Assembly (NCBI RefSeq): GCF_030817055.1
Contig: NZ_JAUSYV010000001.1
Coordinates: 1,698,001-1,762,000 of the forward strand
From: Bacillus sp. V2I10
Lineage (GTDB): Bacteria > Bacillota > Bacilli > Bacillales > Bacillaceae
DNA: 64,000 nt
Direction of reading: 5' to 3'
The notes beneath the pieces were generated by a model. The model was not told where the DNA came from, did no database searches, and worked only from the letters and a program-made list of their open reading frames with translations. The translations under genes and the position numbers were made by a program. Below are positions 52,841 to 61,875 of the stretch, piece after piece (position 1 is the stretch's first letter; each line of letters begins with the position of its first letter).

Positions 52841-53605
52841 TTGGAAGCCTTGAAAATCCATGATTTTCCTGAAGAAGACAGGCCGCGTGAAAGGTTAATT
52901 CACGACGGTCCTGAAAGTCTTGCAAATCACGAGCTGCTTGCTATATTGCTTAGAACAGGTTCAAAAAAGGAATCTGTTCTCCAGCTTTCAAACAGGCTGC
53001 TCAATCACTTTGAGGGATTAAGGTTTCTTAAAGAAGCATCTGTTGCGGAACTGACAAGCATCTCTGGAATCGGGGAAGCGAAGGCCGTGCAGATCCTCGC
53101 TGCACTTGAGCTGGGCAGAAGAATTAACCGCCTCACATACGAAGACAGATATGTCATCAAGTCTCCTCAAGACGGTGCGAATTATGTAATGGAAGAAATG
53201 CGCTTTTTATCACAGGAGCATTTCGTATGCCTCTATTTAAATACGAAAAACCAAGTGCTTCATAAACAAACTGTTTTTATCGGCAGCCTCAATGCCTCGA
53301 TTGTCCATCCTCGCGAAGTGTACAAAGAAGCTCTGAAACGATCGGCCGCTTCAATTATTTGCATCCATAATCACCCCTCGGGAGACCCGTCTCCAAGCCG
53401 AGAAGACATAGAAGTCACAAAAAGATTAACAGAGTGTGGTAAAATGTTGGGGATAGAGCTTTTGGACCATCTTATTATCGGTGAGCAAAAATTTGTGAGT
53501 TTAAAAAGAAAAAGGATATTTGTAACACTTTTATTTTTGCGTAATTACGCTATAATAATGTTTATGAGTTTTTTTAGTTCTCATATGACATTTGAAAATA
53601 ACTAG
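52841..53605 (+). CDS. radC: RadC family JAMM protein, C-terminus altered by a frameshift
   Basis: A RadC protein with N-terminal helix-hairpin-helix (SISGIGEAKAVQILAALELG, about 70-90) and the JAMM metal site HNHPSGDPSPSREDI (about 172-186). Family members end KFVSLKEKGYL; here an extra A in the A5 run at 53503-53507 changes this to KFVSLKRKRIF and adds about 27 residues up to 53605. Without the extra base the stop would be TAA 53523-53525. The catalytic core is intact, so activity may survive. The role of RadC is unsettled. TTG start after AGGAGACGG. Confidence 0.88.
   Translation: MEALKIHDFPEEDRPRERLIHDGPESLANHELLAILLRTGSKKESVLQLSNRLLNHFEGLRFLKEASVAELTSISGIGEAKAVQILAALELGRRINRLTYEDRYVIKSPQDGANYVMEEMRFLSQEHFVCLYLNTKNQVLHKQTVFIGSLNASIVHPREVYKEALKRSAASIICIHNHPSGDPSPSREDIEVTKRLTECGKMLGIELLDHLIIGEQKFVSLKRKRIFVTLLFLRNYAIIMFMSFFSSHMTFENN
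53539..53556 (+). promoter_or_regulatory. mreB promoter region with a palindrome abutting the -10
   Basis: TATAAT (53551-53556) is directly preceded by the perfect 12-base palindrome GCGTAATTACGC (53539-53550), placed in the spacer. The -35 side is poor (TTTTAT). Confidence 0.5.
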
Positions 53606-53644
53606 TAGAAAGTAATTTGGTTTTTAGAAAGGGAGATACATCTG

Positions 53645-54667
53645 ATGTTTGGAATTGGGACAAGAGACCTTGGTATAGATTTGGGTACAGCAAATACCCT
53701 TGTTTTCGTTAAAGGAAAAGGAATTGTGGTTCGCGAGCCTTCGGTTGTAGCGATGCAGACAGACACTAAGTCTATCGTAGCAGTAGGAAATGACGCAAAG
53801 AATATGATTGGACGCACCCCTGGTAATGTTGTGGCGCTCCGACCGATGAAAGATGGCGTAATTGCTGATTATGAAACAACTGCAACAATGATGAAGTATT
53901 ACATAAAACAAGCAACAAAAGGTAAAGGTGTATTCTCCAGAAAGCCTTATGTTATGGTCTGTGTTCCTTCCGGCATTACAGCAGTAGAAGAGCGTGCAGT
54001 CATTGATGCGACAAGACAAGCTGGCGCACGCGATGCTTATACGATTGAAGAGCCGTTTGCAGCTGCAATCGGTGCGAATCTTCCTGTCTGGGAACCGACT
54101 GGAAGCATGGTTGTTGATATCGGCGGAGGTACTACAGAAGTAGCCATTATTTCTCTTGGCGGAATTGTTACTTCCCAATCTATTCGCGTTGCAGGTGACG
54201 AAATGGACGACGCGATTGTCAATTATATCCGCAAGACATATAACTTAATGATTGGCGACCGCACTTCAGAATCTATTAAAATGGAAATTGGTTCTGCCGG
54301 ATCAGCTGAGGGTGTCGATAATATGGACATTCGCGGCCGTGATTTACTGACAGGCCTTCCAAAGACAATTGAAATTACGGCTAAGGAAATTGCAGAAGCT
54401 TTACGCGATACGGTCAACTCAATTGTTGATTCTGTTAAAAACACACTTGAAAAAACACCGCCTGAGCTTGCGGCAGATATTATGGACCGCGGCATCGTTC
54501 TTACTGGAGGCGGAGCTTTGCTTCGCAACATTGATAAAGTGATCAGCGAAGAAACAAACATGCCTGTTTTAATTGCAGAAAACCCGCTTGATTGTGTTGC
54601 AATCGGTACAGGGAAAGCTCTTGAGCATATTCATTTGTTCAAAACAAAAGCAAGAGACAGCCGCTAA
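53645..54667 (+). CDS. mreB: Rod-shape actin homologue MreB
   Basis: A 340-residue actin-like protein that organises lateral wall synthesis. The phosphate 1 motif DLGTANTLVFVKGKGIV, connect 1 region, phosphate 2 motif VVDIGGGTTEVA, and adenosine motif VLTGGGALLRNID are all present. A strong AAGGGAG site precedes the ATG. It is the first gene of mreBCD-minCD. Confidence 0.97.
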   Translation: MFGIGTRDLGIDLGTANTLVFVKGKGIVVREPSVVAMQTDTKSIVAVGNDAKNMIGRTPGNVVALRPMKDGVIADYETTATMMKYYIKQATKGKGVFSRKPYVMVCVPSGITAVEERAVIDATRQAGARDAYTIEEPFAAAIGANLPVWEPTGSMVVDIGGGTTEVAIISLGGIVTSQSIRVAGDEMDDAIVNYIRKTYNLMIGDRTSESIKMEIGSAGSAEGVDNMDIRGRDLLTGLPKTIEITAKEIAEALRDTVNSIVDSVKNTLEKTPPELAADIMDRGIVLTGGGALLRNIDKVISEETNMPVLIAENPLDCVAIGTGKALEHIHLFKTKARDSR

Positions 54668-54702
54668 TTGTGAAATAAACATTAAGAGGGTGTAAAAGTC
54701 AC

Positions 54703-55596
54703 ATGCCACAGTTTTTCTTGAATAAACGTCTTATATTGTTGCTGGTTAGTATCATCTTTTTAGTGGCATTGATTGGGTATTCTTTAAAAGAAGACAGACA
54801 GCTAACATGGCCAGAACAATTTGTTAAAGATTCAACAGGATTATTCCAAACTGTATTTCATAAGCCCGCACAATATGTAGCGGGCTTCTTTGAGAATGTC
54901 GGCGATTTGAAAAATACATATGAAGAAAATAAATTGCTTAAAAGCAAAATTGACGAGCATATGAAAATCGAGACCGAGCTTCAGGAGCTGAAACGTGACA
55001 ACGAAAAGCTGCGGGCCGAAATCGGTGCCGAAGAATCACTTAGAGAATACAATCCAATCGTAGCCACTTTAATTGCACGAAATCCAGATCCGGGCCGCTG
55101 GTTTGATCTGATTACCATTGATAAGGGATCGCAGCACGGCATTCAAAAGGATATGGCCGTGATCACGGATAAAGGATTAATCGGAAAAATAAAAAATACA
55201 TCAAAATTCAATTCTACGGTTCAGCTATTAAGCTCTCCGGACCGCAAAAACCGGATTGCAGCTGAAATACAGGGCAAGGACGGGCAGCCAAATATTTTCG
55301 GATTGATCGAAGGATATGATGAGAAGAAAAAAGCGCTGCTGCTCAAAAAAATTGAATCGGATGTTAAAATCGAAAAAGGGCAGAAAGTAGTCACGTCAGG
55401 GAGCAGCGGAATATTCCCTGAAGGTCTTGTTATTGGTGAAGTAATGGAGGTAGAGCCTGATTCCTACGGACTTTCGCAAATGGCCTATATCAAACCTGAA
55501 GCTGATCTTTATAATATTGACCGTGTTTTTGTAACCGAACGCGTGAAAGAAACGATTGATATCGATAATATGGATCCAGAGGAGGAGGAAGAATAA
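54703..55596 (+). CDS. mreC: Rod-shape determining protein MreC
   Basis: A 297-residue bitopic protein. One N-terminal transmembrane helix (about 9-26, LILLLVSIIFLVALIGY) and a coiled coil (about 66-112) precede the beta-rich MreC domain that links MreB to the wall enzymes outside. It ends in an acidic tail EEEEE. A GAGGGTG site precedes the ATG and the stop overlaps mreD. Confidence 0.96.
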   Translation: MPQFFLNKRLILLLVSIIFLVALIGYSLKEDRQLTWPEQFVKDSTGLFQTVFHKPAQYVAGFFENVGDLKNTYEENKLLKSKIDEHMKIETELQELKRDNEKLRAEIGAEESLREYNPIVATLIARNPDPGRWFDLITIDKGSQHGIQKDMAVITDKGLIGKIKNTSKFNSTVQLLSSPDRKNRIAAEIQGKDGQPNIFGLIEGYDEKKKALLLKKIESDVKIEKGQKVVTSGSSGIFPEGLVIGEVMEVEPDSYGLSQMAYIKPEADLYNIDRVFVTERVKETIDIDNMDPEEEEE

Positions 55597-56114
55597 TGAA
55601 TCGTATTCTCCTTCCTCTTTTGATCTTATTTATTTTTATTTCCGAAAGCACCTTTGTTGATTTGATTGAGCTTCCATTCACAAATGATAGCCAAGTCATC
55701 ATCCCGCGATTTGTCATGCTCTCGATTGTTTATATTACGGCCTATTACAGTCAAAAATCAGGGCTGATCTACGGTATGGTTTTTGGACTGCTGCATGACA
55801 TTGTGTACACAGAAATACTGGGCATTTATTTATTTGCCTATCCATTGTTCGCTTATTTAATTTCAAAAGCTTTAAAGGCACTGCAGGGAAATATGCTCGT
55901 TGTGCTTTTCTTGTCTTTGCTTGCTGTTACACTTTTGGAATTCTACTCGTATGGCATTCAATTGCTGATCGGCTACTCCAATTTGTCATTCTATGATTTT
56001 ACTAATTTGAGACTTTTGCCTACACTGGCTGCTAATTCTGTCGGGGCGATCGTCCTGATTTACCCAATGAGCCGCTTTATATCTAAAGTCAAAAGTGATT
56101 ATCTGGATGATTAG
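55596..56114 (+). CDS. mreD: Rod-shape determining protein MreD
   Basis: A 172-residue polytopic membrane protein with about five to six helices; it shows FGLLHDIVYTEILGIYLFAY, the conserved middle of the family. The ATG overlaps the mreC stop (TAATG). Confidence 0.94.
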   Translation: MNRILLPLLILFIFISESTFVDLIELPFTNDSQVIIPRFVMLSIVYITAYYSQKSGLIYGMVFGLLHDIVYTEILGIYLFAYPLFAYLISKALKALQGNMLVVLFLSLLAVTLLEFYSYGIQLLIGYSNLSFYDFTNLRLLPTLAANSVGAIVLIYPMSRFISKVKSDYLDD

Positions 56115-56261
56115 CGTTTATTGATGAATCACATTCTGGCAGACTACTATCGTTGCGGCAGACATGTTGGATCATCAGCCGGTTTCTATCAAAATTCTCT
56201 TATAAAAAAGAGGAAGATTGCATCTATCTGTCGAAATAGTATAGTCGTTGAGGTGAACGTC

Positions 56262-56945
56262 ATGAAGGCTCAGAAACAGCAATTTGTCACAATAAAAGGT
56301 ACAAAAGATGGATTAACGCTGCATCTCGATGATTCATGTTCTTTTGAAGAGCTGCTGAATGAACTTGAGCAAATGTTGTCCTTAAAGCAATACATTCATG
56401 AAGATGGGCCATATATCACCGTTAACGTCAAAGCGGGTAACCGTCTGCTTCATAAAAAACAGCAGGATCAAATTGAAGCTGTTATACAAAAAAAACGAAA
56501 TCTGGTTGTTGAAACATTTGAAAGCAATGTTGTTACAAAAGATCATGCCCTGCAAATGAAAAAAGAAGCAGAGGTGGTCTCTGTTGCTAAAATGATTCGC
56601 TCCGGACAGGTTCTTAAAGTTGAAGGCGATTTGCTCCTGATCGGAGATGTTAACCCGGGAGGCACTGTTATTGCCCGAGGAAACATCTTTATTATGGGGA
56701 CGCTTAGAGGAATTGCGCATGCTGGATATAACGGGAACAAATCTGCGGTCATCGCCGCATCGGTGATGAAGCCGTCGCAAATCAGAATTTGTGACATCGT
56801 AAACCGTGCCCCTGATTATATTCAGACAGAAAAGCACGAGATGGAATGTGCTTACATAGATGAAAGTGAATCTATCATTATTGATCGACTGCAGCAGTTG
56901 ACTCATTTACGACCTAACTTGACAAGGTTTGAAGGGGGAATTTGA
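56262..56945 (+). CDS. minC: Septum site-determining protein MinC
   Basis: A 227-residue FtsZ inhibitor. The N-terminal domain (about 1-105) is followed by the C-terminal beta-helix with SGQVLKVEGDLLLIGDVNPGGTVIARGNIFIMGTLRG. The start is ATG 56262, 6 bases after GAGGTGA; the frame is open further upstream but without a usable site. The stop lies just before minD. Confidence 0.96.
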   Translation: MKAQKQQFVTIKGTKDGLTLHLDDSCSFEELLNELEQMLSLKQYIHEDGPYITVNVKAGNRLLHKKQQDQIEAVIQKKRNLVVETFESNVVTKDHALQMKKEAEVVSVAKMIRSGQVLKVEGDLLLIGDVNPGGTVIARGNIFIMGTLRGIAHAGYNGNKSAVIAASVMKPSQIRICDIVNRAPDYIQTEKHEMECAYIDESESIIIDRLQQLTHLRPNLTRFEGGI

Positions 56946-56947
56946 CC

Positions 56948-57754
56948 GTGGGTGAGGCTATCGTTATTACCTCTGGCAAAGGCGGAGTTGGAAAGACAAC
57001 GACTTCTGCTAATTTAGGAACATCTTTAGCGATTTTAGGAAAACGGGTATGTCTCATTGATACAGACATCGGCCTGCGCAACCTCGATGTTGTAATGGGG
57101 CTTGAAAACCGCATCATTTACGATTTGGTGGATGTTGTTGAAGGCCGCTGTAAAATTCATCAGGCGCTTGTAAAAGATAAACGCTTTGAAGACAGGCTCT
57201 ATTTGCTCCCTGCTGCACAGACGAGCGATAAATCAGCTGTTAATCCTGAGCAGATGAAAAAGCTTGTGGATGAGCTGAAACAGGACTATGACTATATTGT
57301 AATTGATTGTCCGGCTGGCATCGAGCAAGGCTTTAAAAACGCTATTGCAGGAGCTGACAAGGCCATCGTCGTGACGACTCCTGAAATATCAGCCGTACGC
57401 GATGCAGACCGCATTATCGGCCTGCTTGAAAAAGAAGAGGCCATTGAGCCTCCGAAGCTAGTAATCAATCGAATCCGCAATCATTTAGTGAAAAATGGGG
57501 ATATGCTGGATGTGGATGAAATTGTTACGCACCTTTCGATCGATTTAATCGGAATCGTAGCAGATGATGATGATGTCATTAAAGCTTCAAATAATGGTGA
57601 GCCGATCGCAATGGATTCAAACAACCGCGCATCCATTGCATACCGGAACATTGCCCGCCGCATCTTGGGCGAATCGATTCCTCTGCAATCATTAGAAGAT
57701 GCAAATCCAGGTGTCATTACAAAAATTAAACGCTTTTTCGGCGTTAGAGTATAG
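56948..57754 (+). CDS. minD: Septum site-determining ATPase MinD
   Basis: A 268-residue membrane-associated ATPase of the ParA/MinD family. It has the deviant Walker A GKGGVGKTT, DTDIGLRNLD, Walker B VIDCPAG, and a C-terminal amphipathic helix ITKIKRFFG for membrane binding. GTG 56948 is chosen since GGGGG is 9 bases away and relatives begin MGEAIVITSGKGG. Confidence 0.97.
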   Translation: MGEAIVITSGKGGVGKTTTSANLGTSLAILGKRVCLIDTDIGLRNLDVVMGLENRIIYDLVDVVEGRCKIHQALVKDKRFEDRLYLLPAAQTSDKSAVNPEQMKKLVDELKQDYDYIVIDCPAGIEQGFKNAIAGADKAIVVTTPEISAVRDADRIIGLLEKEEAIEPPKLVINRIRNHLVKNGDMLDVDEIVTHLSIDLIGIVADDDDVIKASNNGEPIAMDSNNRASIAYRNIARRILGESIPLQSLEDANPGVITKIKRFFGVRV

Positions 57755-57760
57755 GTATTA

Positions 57761-57797
57761 AAAAGCAGCCTTTGAATGTTCAGAGGCTGCTTTTTTT
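57761..57797 (+). terminator. Terminator of the mre-min operon
   Basis: AAAAGCAGCCT pairs with AGGCTGCTTTT, followed by further T. Confidence 0.9.
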
Positions 57798-57855
57798 GTA
57801 TTGAAATTTTTCTGCTTCTCATTTAAACACAGTGATCCTGTTCTCCTGAGGCTTG

Positions 57856-57884
57856 TCATATTCCGTGAGGACAAGGCATAAAAT
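57856..57884 (+). promoter_or_regulatory. Sigma-E promoter of spoIVFA-spoIVFB
   Basis: TCATATT (57856-57862), 14 bases, CATAAAAT (57877-57884): a perfect -35 and 7 of 8 in the -10 for sigma-E. The operon is sigma-E dependent in B. subtilis. Confidence 0.8.
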
Positions 57885-57918
57885 TGAGTAAATGTGATCC
57901 GAGGGGATGGGTGTGGCA

Positions 57919-58695
57919 ATGGGGAATCGAGCGGATGATTTGCGCAGGAGAATGGCAAAAAGAAAACGGGACCGCAGTTTAGGGCATGAGAGGATGAAAC
58001 CTCAAAAACAGCTGCCCAATCTGTCATTTACAGATGATGAAGAAAAATATGGAGGCTCCGCTTATCACACATATGATCCGGGAGGAGACGGAGGCGGCTC
58101 CCATCCATTATTTAAACCGGATGTGTTTATGTTTAAGCTGCTGATTGGTGCATGTTTAGTTCTCGTGGCCGCGATTGTTTTTAAGAATGATTCGCCCCCT
58201 TTTGAAAAGGTTCAGAGTGTGGTCAACAGGACATTTGAAGAGGATTTTCAGTTTGCGATGATTTCAAAGTGGTACGGAGAGCAGTTTGGCGACCCGCTGG
58301 CCCTGATAAAAACTTCCGATCAGGCTCCTAAGCCTGAAGATACCAAATTTACGGCTCCGGCTTCAGGAAAAGTGCTTGAGACGTTTGAAGATAATGGCCA
58401 GGGTGTAATGGTTGAGACTAGCAGCAATCTTGTGGAAGCAATGAATGAAGGAATTGTAGTTGAGATTGGAAAGAAAGAGGGCTCAGGCTTGACGGTGGTT
58501 GTACAGCATGATGATTCAACTGAGAGCTGGTACGGCAACCTTGAAGAAGTGAAGGTGTCACTTTATGATTTTGTAGAAAGCGGAAAAGAAATCGGTAAAA
58601 TCAAAGCGGCAGAAGATCAAAAAGGAACGTATTATTTCGCTATTAAGAAGGGTGATCAATTTATCGACCCAATTCAGGTGATATCCTTTGACTAA
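57919..58695 (+). CDS. spoIVFA: Stage IV sporulation protein FA
   Basis: A 258-residue partner that holds SpoIVFB in an inhibited complex in the outer forespore membrane. An Arg/Lys-rich N-terminus (RADDLRRRMAKRKRD) and one transmembrane helix (about 73-90) precede a C-terminal LytM-like domain (about 140-255) without obvious zinc ligands. ATG 57919 aligns with relatives; GTG 57913 and ATG 57907 are alternatives. The end overlaps spoIVFB by 8 bases. Confidence 0.94.
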   Translation: MGNRADDLRRRMAKRKRDRSLGHERMKPQKQLPNLSFTDDEEKYGGSAYHTYDPGGDGGGSHPLFKPDVFMFKLLIGACLVLVAAIVFKNDSPPFEKVQSVVNRTFEEDFQFAMISKWYGEQFGDPLALIKTSDQAPKPEDTKFTAPASGKVLETFEDNGQGVMVETSSNLVEAMNEGIVVEIGKKEGSGLTVVVQHDDSTESWYGNLEEVKVSLYDFVESGKEIGKIKAAEDQKGTYYFAIKKGDQFIDPIQVISFD

Positions 58696-59554
58696 ATATC
58701 TCTCTGTTTTACTGCACATTCATATTCACCCTATTCTGTGGTTAATTATGGGGATTTCGATTATGACGGCTCATTTTCAGTCACTGCTGATCCTGCTGTC
58801 CATTATTCTCATTCATGAACTGGGCCATGCCATGACAGCCAGGCATTTCAACTGGCGCCTGAAATCTATTGTTCTCCTGCCTTTTGGAGGTGTGGCTGAA
58901 GTGGAGGAGCACGGCAATAGACCATTGAAGGAAGAGTTGCTGACGATTGCTGCCGGGCCCCTGCAGCATATTCCGCTTCAGGGAGCAGCTTATCTTTTAC
59001 AGGCTTCAGGGTTATTTAGTTATGAGACGTATCAGCTCTTCACCTTTTATAATGTGATGATTCTCCTGTTCAATCTGTTGCCTATCTGGCCGCTGGATGG
59101 AGGGAAATTGCTGTTTTTGCTTGTGTCCATGAAACGGTCTTATCAGGATGCACATCAGACTATGCTTGTGGTTTCTGCTTTGTGCTTAGGTTTGTATCTT
59201 CTCATTTTTCTTGTTTTTAGCCCGCAGCAGCTTAACGTGTGGGTAATTGCTTGTTTCCTTATTTATTCAATATATATGGAATATAAACACCGCAGTTTTG
59301 TGAGCATGAGGTTTTTGCTCGAGAGGTATTATGGAAACCAGCAGGATCCACGGACCTTAAAGCCGATTATTGTAGATGAAGGAGAGTCCATCTATCAAAC
59401 GCTGCTGAAATTCAGAAGAGGGTGCAAGCACCCCATTATTGTTGAACGAAATGGAAAAAAGCTGTTTGAGCTGGATGAAAATGAGCTTCTTCATGCCTTT
59501 TTTGCTGATAAGCGAACACAATCGACTGTCGGCGAGCTGAATTATGATTATTGA
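58688..59554 (+). CDS. spoIVFB: Intramembrane metalloprotease SpoIVFB
   Basis: A 288-residue site-2 protease that cleaves pro-sigma-K. The zinc motif is LIHELGHAMTA (about 43), the third ligand lies in LLPIWPLDGGKLL, and about six membrane helices are followed by a CBS-like C-terminal domain with FRRGCKHPIIVERNGKKL. The TTG start overlaps spoIVFA, after AGGTGAT. No break is seen. Confidence 0.96.
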   Translation: MTKYLSVLLHIHIHPILWLIMGISIMTAHFQSLLILLSIILIHELGHAMTARHFNWRLKSIVLLPFGGVAEVEEHGNRPLKEELLTIAAGPLQHIPLQGAAYLLQASGLFSYETYQLFTFYNVMILLFNLLPIWPLDGGKLLFLLVSMKRSYQDAHQTMLVVSALCLGLYLLIFLVFSPQQLNVWVIACFLIYSIYMEYKHRSFVSMRFLLERYYGNQQDPRTLKPIIVDEGESIYQTLLKFRRGCKHPIIVERNGKKLFELDENELLHAFFADKRTQSTVGELNYDY

Positions 59555-59614
59555 CGCGGGCCTGATAAAATGAGTAAATATGAGAAAGCACATCTATAGA
59601 AAAGAGGATGATCA

Positions 59615-61048
59615 TTGCGTACGTTAGTTTTAAATGCAAAAGGCAGTCAAAATCGCTGCGTGCTGCTTGAAGGAAATCTTGTTCAAGAAATTCACATCCA
59701 TCATATAAATGAAACGGCCGGCAGCATTTATGCGGGCCGTGTTTTGAATGTTCTTCAGGGAATGCAGGCTGCTTTCATCGATATCGGGGAGGAAAAGAAC
59801 GGATATCTTTCAGTAAATGATCTCCCTCCTGTATTGAAGTCAGCCAAGCTTAGAGAAGGACAGCAGCTTTTGGTACAGGTTGCAAAAGAAGCAACTGAAC
59901 ATAAGGGGCCAAAACTGACAGCAAACCTCGAATTTGGCGGACAATATCTCGTATATATGCCGACTTCCGGCTATACCGCTGTTTCAAAAAAAATAGAGGA
60001 TCCATCTGAAAGGGAGCGGCTCCAATCCATTGGATCTCATTTTTGCGAAGAAAATGAAGGACTTGTTTTCAGGACTGCTGCAAGTGGACAGGCAGAAGAA
60101 ACCCTGGATAAAGAATTTTGTTATTTGAAGAAAAAATACGTGGCTTTGCTTCATACAAATACAAAGGCTCCTGCTCTTTTAACAGAAGGTACGCCTTTCT
60201 TTGACCGGATAATCCGGGAAATAGATCCTGATACGGTTCATCAGATCGTTTGTGATGACAGCGATCTTGCGCGGGATTTGAAAAGCAGGTATGAGACCCT
60301 GGAAGTGCTGTTTCATCATTCAAAACAGTCTGTTTTTGATGCGTACAAAATAGAACAGGAAATAGAAAAAGCGCTGAAACGCATTGTCTGGCTGAAAAAT
60401 GGCGCCTACTTGGTTATTGATCAGACAGAAGCATTAACAGCTATTGATGTTAATACAGGAAAATTTTCAGGAAAGTCCTCCCTGCAGGATACGGTGATGA
60501 AGACGAATTTAGAAGCGGCAAGAGAAGCTGCAAGACAGATCAGACTGCGCAATTTGAGCGGAATGATTATCATTGATTTCATTGATATGCCCCGGCAGGA
60601 GGACAAGCAGACCATTTTGCGTGAAATGCTCAGGGAATCGAAGAGTGACAGAGTTCAATCTAGAATGATTGGTTTTTCCCAAATGAACATTTTTCAAATG
60701 ACCCGAAAACGTGTGCGTCCCGATTTGGCATCGCTTATCACGTGTCCTTGCCCGGTCTGCAGCGGGACAGGCCAAGTGCTGTCGCCTGAAACAATTGCTT
60801 TTAAAATTGAACGAGAGTTATGGGAACTGCAGTACATGGAGCAAGAGGCTGCTTTAATAGAACTTCCTTCTCATGCTGCAGAAGCATTCAGAGGCAAAAA
60901 TGATGAGCATCTTAAACGGTTAGAAAAGGCCCTGCACTTTGAGATCTTTTTAACAGAGAAGGCAGAATGGAGCGATCAATATAAAATTGTGCAGCTTGGA
61001 GACCGTGAAATGATTATACGGCTTATGAAAAATAAAGATAAAATATAA
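59615..61048 (+). CDS. rng: Ribonuclease E/G family protein
   Basis: A 477-residue RNase G-like endoribonuclease. The N-terminal S1 domain starts AGSIYAGRVLNVLQGMQAAFIDIG (about 35-60). The DNase-I-like catalytic domain has IDVNTGKFSG (catalytic Asp about 284) and IIIDFIDM (second Asp about 327). The zinc link is CPCPVCSGTG. B. subtilis lacks an RNase E/G, so this gene between spoIVFB and rplU distinguishes this lineage. TTG start after GAGGATGATCA. Confidence 0.93.
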   Translation: MRTLVLNAKGSQNRCVLLEGNLVQEIHIHHINETAGSIYAGRVLNVLQGMQAAFIDIGEEKNGYLSVNDLPPVLKSAKLREGQQLLVQVAKEATEHKGPKLTANLEFGGQYLVYMPTSGYTAVSKKIEDPSERERLQSIGSHFCEENEGLVFRTAASGQAEETLDKEFCYLKKKYVALLHTNTKAPALLTEGTPFFDRIIREIDPDTVHQIVCDDSDLARDLKSRYETLEVLFHHSKQSVFDAYKIEQEIEKALKRIVWLKNGAYLVIDQTEALTAIDVNTGKFSGKSSLQDTVMKTNLEAAREAARQIRLRNLSGMIIIDFIDMPRQEDKQTILREMLRESKSDRVQSRMIGFSQMNIFQMTRKRVRPDLASLITCPCPVCSGTGQVLSPETIAFKIERELWELQYMEQEAALIELPSHAAEAFRGKNDEHLKRLEKALHFEIFLTEKAEWSDQYKIVQLGDREMIIRLMKNKDKI

Positions 61049-61078
61049 TTGACATTCATAAGCCTATTTTGATAGTAT
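61049..61078 (+). promoter_or_regulatory. Promoter of the rplU operon
   Basis: A perfect TTGACA directly after the rng stop, 18 bases, TAGTAT; a second -10 like TATTGT is 3 bases on. Confidence 0.65.
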
Positions 61079-61090
61079 TGTTATGTTATT

Positions 61091-61195
61091 GATTGTAGCA
61101 CCCGTGCTACAACCGCACAGATGCAGGTATAAAGTTTTTCGGATTGCTCCGGATCACCTGTTTGCTGGCGAGTCTGAGTCTAATTAGGAGGTGCA
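61091..61195 (+). ncRNA. Ribosomal protein L21 leader RNA
   Basis: TTGTAGCA pairs with TGCTACAA (61093-61112) around CCCG, followed by a longer GCAGGT...ACCTGT stem (about 61123-61170) just before the rplU binding site. The position and layout fit the L21 leader family of Firmicutes, thought to mediate autoregulation by L21. Confidence 0.75.
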
Positions 61196-61200
61196 TAGGA

Positions 61201-61509
61201 ATGTACGCAATTATTGAAACTGGTGGAAAACAAATCAAAGTAGAAGCTGGTCAAGCGATCTACGTTGAAAAGCTTGCTGGTGAACAAGGCGAAACTGTTA
61301 CTTTTGACAGAGTTTTATTCATTGGCGGAGATGACGTGAAAGTTGGTAGCCCGATCGTTGATGGTGCGACTGTTACAGCGAAAGTTGAAAAACAAGGCCG
61401 CGCTAAAAAGATCACTGTATTCAAATACAAAGCTAAGAAAAACTACCGCAAAAAACAAGGTCATCGTCAACCATACACGAAACTTGTTATTGACGCAATC
61501 AACGCTTAA
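61201..61509 (+). CDS. rplU: 50S ribosomal protein L21
   Basis: A 102-residue L21 beginning MYAIIETGGKQIKVEAGQ and ending with the basic KAKKNYRKKQGHRQPYTKL segment. GGAGGTG precedes ATG 61201; a frame extended upstream runs through the structured leader and is not the protein. Confidence 0.98.
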   Translation: MYAIIETGGKQIKVEAGQAIYVEKLAGEQGETVTFDRVLFIGGDDVKVGSPIVDGATVTAKVEKQGRAKKITVFKYKAKKNYRKKQGHRQPYTKLVIDAINA

Positions 61510-61520
61510 GGCCTTTTAAG

Positions 61521-61874
61521 ATGATAAAAGCAGTCATTAACCGCAATAGAAGCGGTTTAATTGAATCCTTTACATTATCTGGACATGCCGATTTCGATGT
61601 ACATGGAAAGGATATTGTCTGTGCTGGAGCATCTGCTGTCACATTTGGCGCTGTTAATGCGATACATAAGTTAACAGGGATAACGCCGATTGTCGAGCAG
61701 GGAGGAGACGGAGGATTTCTTTCGTTTCAGCTGCCCCATGAACTCGGGCAAAAAGCGGGCGAACAGGCTCAGCTGCTGCTTGAAGGCATGCTCATATCGC
61801 TGCAGTCAATAGAATTGAACTATGGACATTTCATAAAAATAACGATAAATAACAATCAGCAGGAGGTGGACTAG
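61521..61874 (+). CDS. prp: Ribosomal-processing cysteine protease Prp (YsxB)
   Basis: A 117-residue Prp protease that removes the N-terminal extension of L27 before assembly. The catalytic pair is visible at the expected places: H22 in LSGHADFD and C34 in GKDIVCAGAS. Its substrate is encoded immediately downstream. The conserved rplU-prp-rpmA order is kept. Confidence 0.94.
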   Translation: MIKAVINRNRSGLIESFTLSGHADFDVHGKDIVCAGASAVTFGAVNAIHKLTGITPIVEQGGDGGFLSFQLPHELGQKAGEQAQLLLEGMLISLQSIELNYGHFIKITINNNQQEVD

Positions 61875-61875
61875 A

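Noticed and set aside
56218..56245. A TTGCAT-16-TATAGT promoter for minC
   Set aside because: Transcription from it would start inside or after the ribosome binding site of minC.
56121..56261. A 47-residue N-terminal extension of MinC
   Set aside because: There is no binding site at the upstream codon, and GAGGTGA fits ATG 56262, which gives the family length.
61144..61200. An upstream extension of L21
   Set aside because: It lies in the structured leader; L21 proteins begin MYAIIETGGKQ at 61201.
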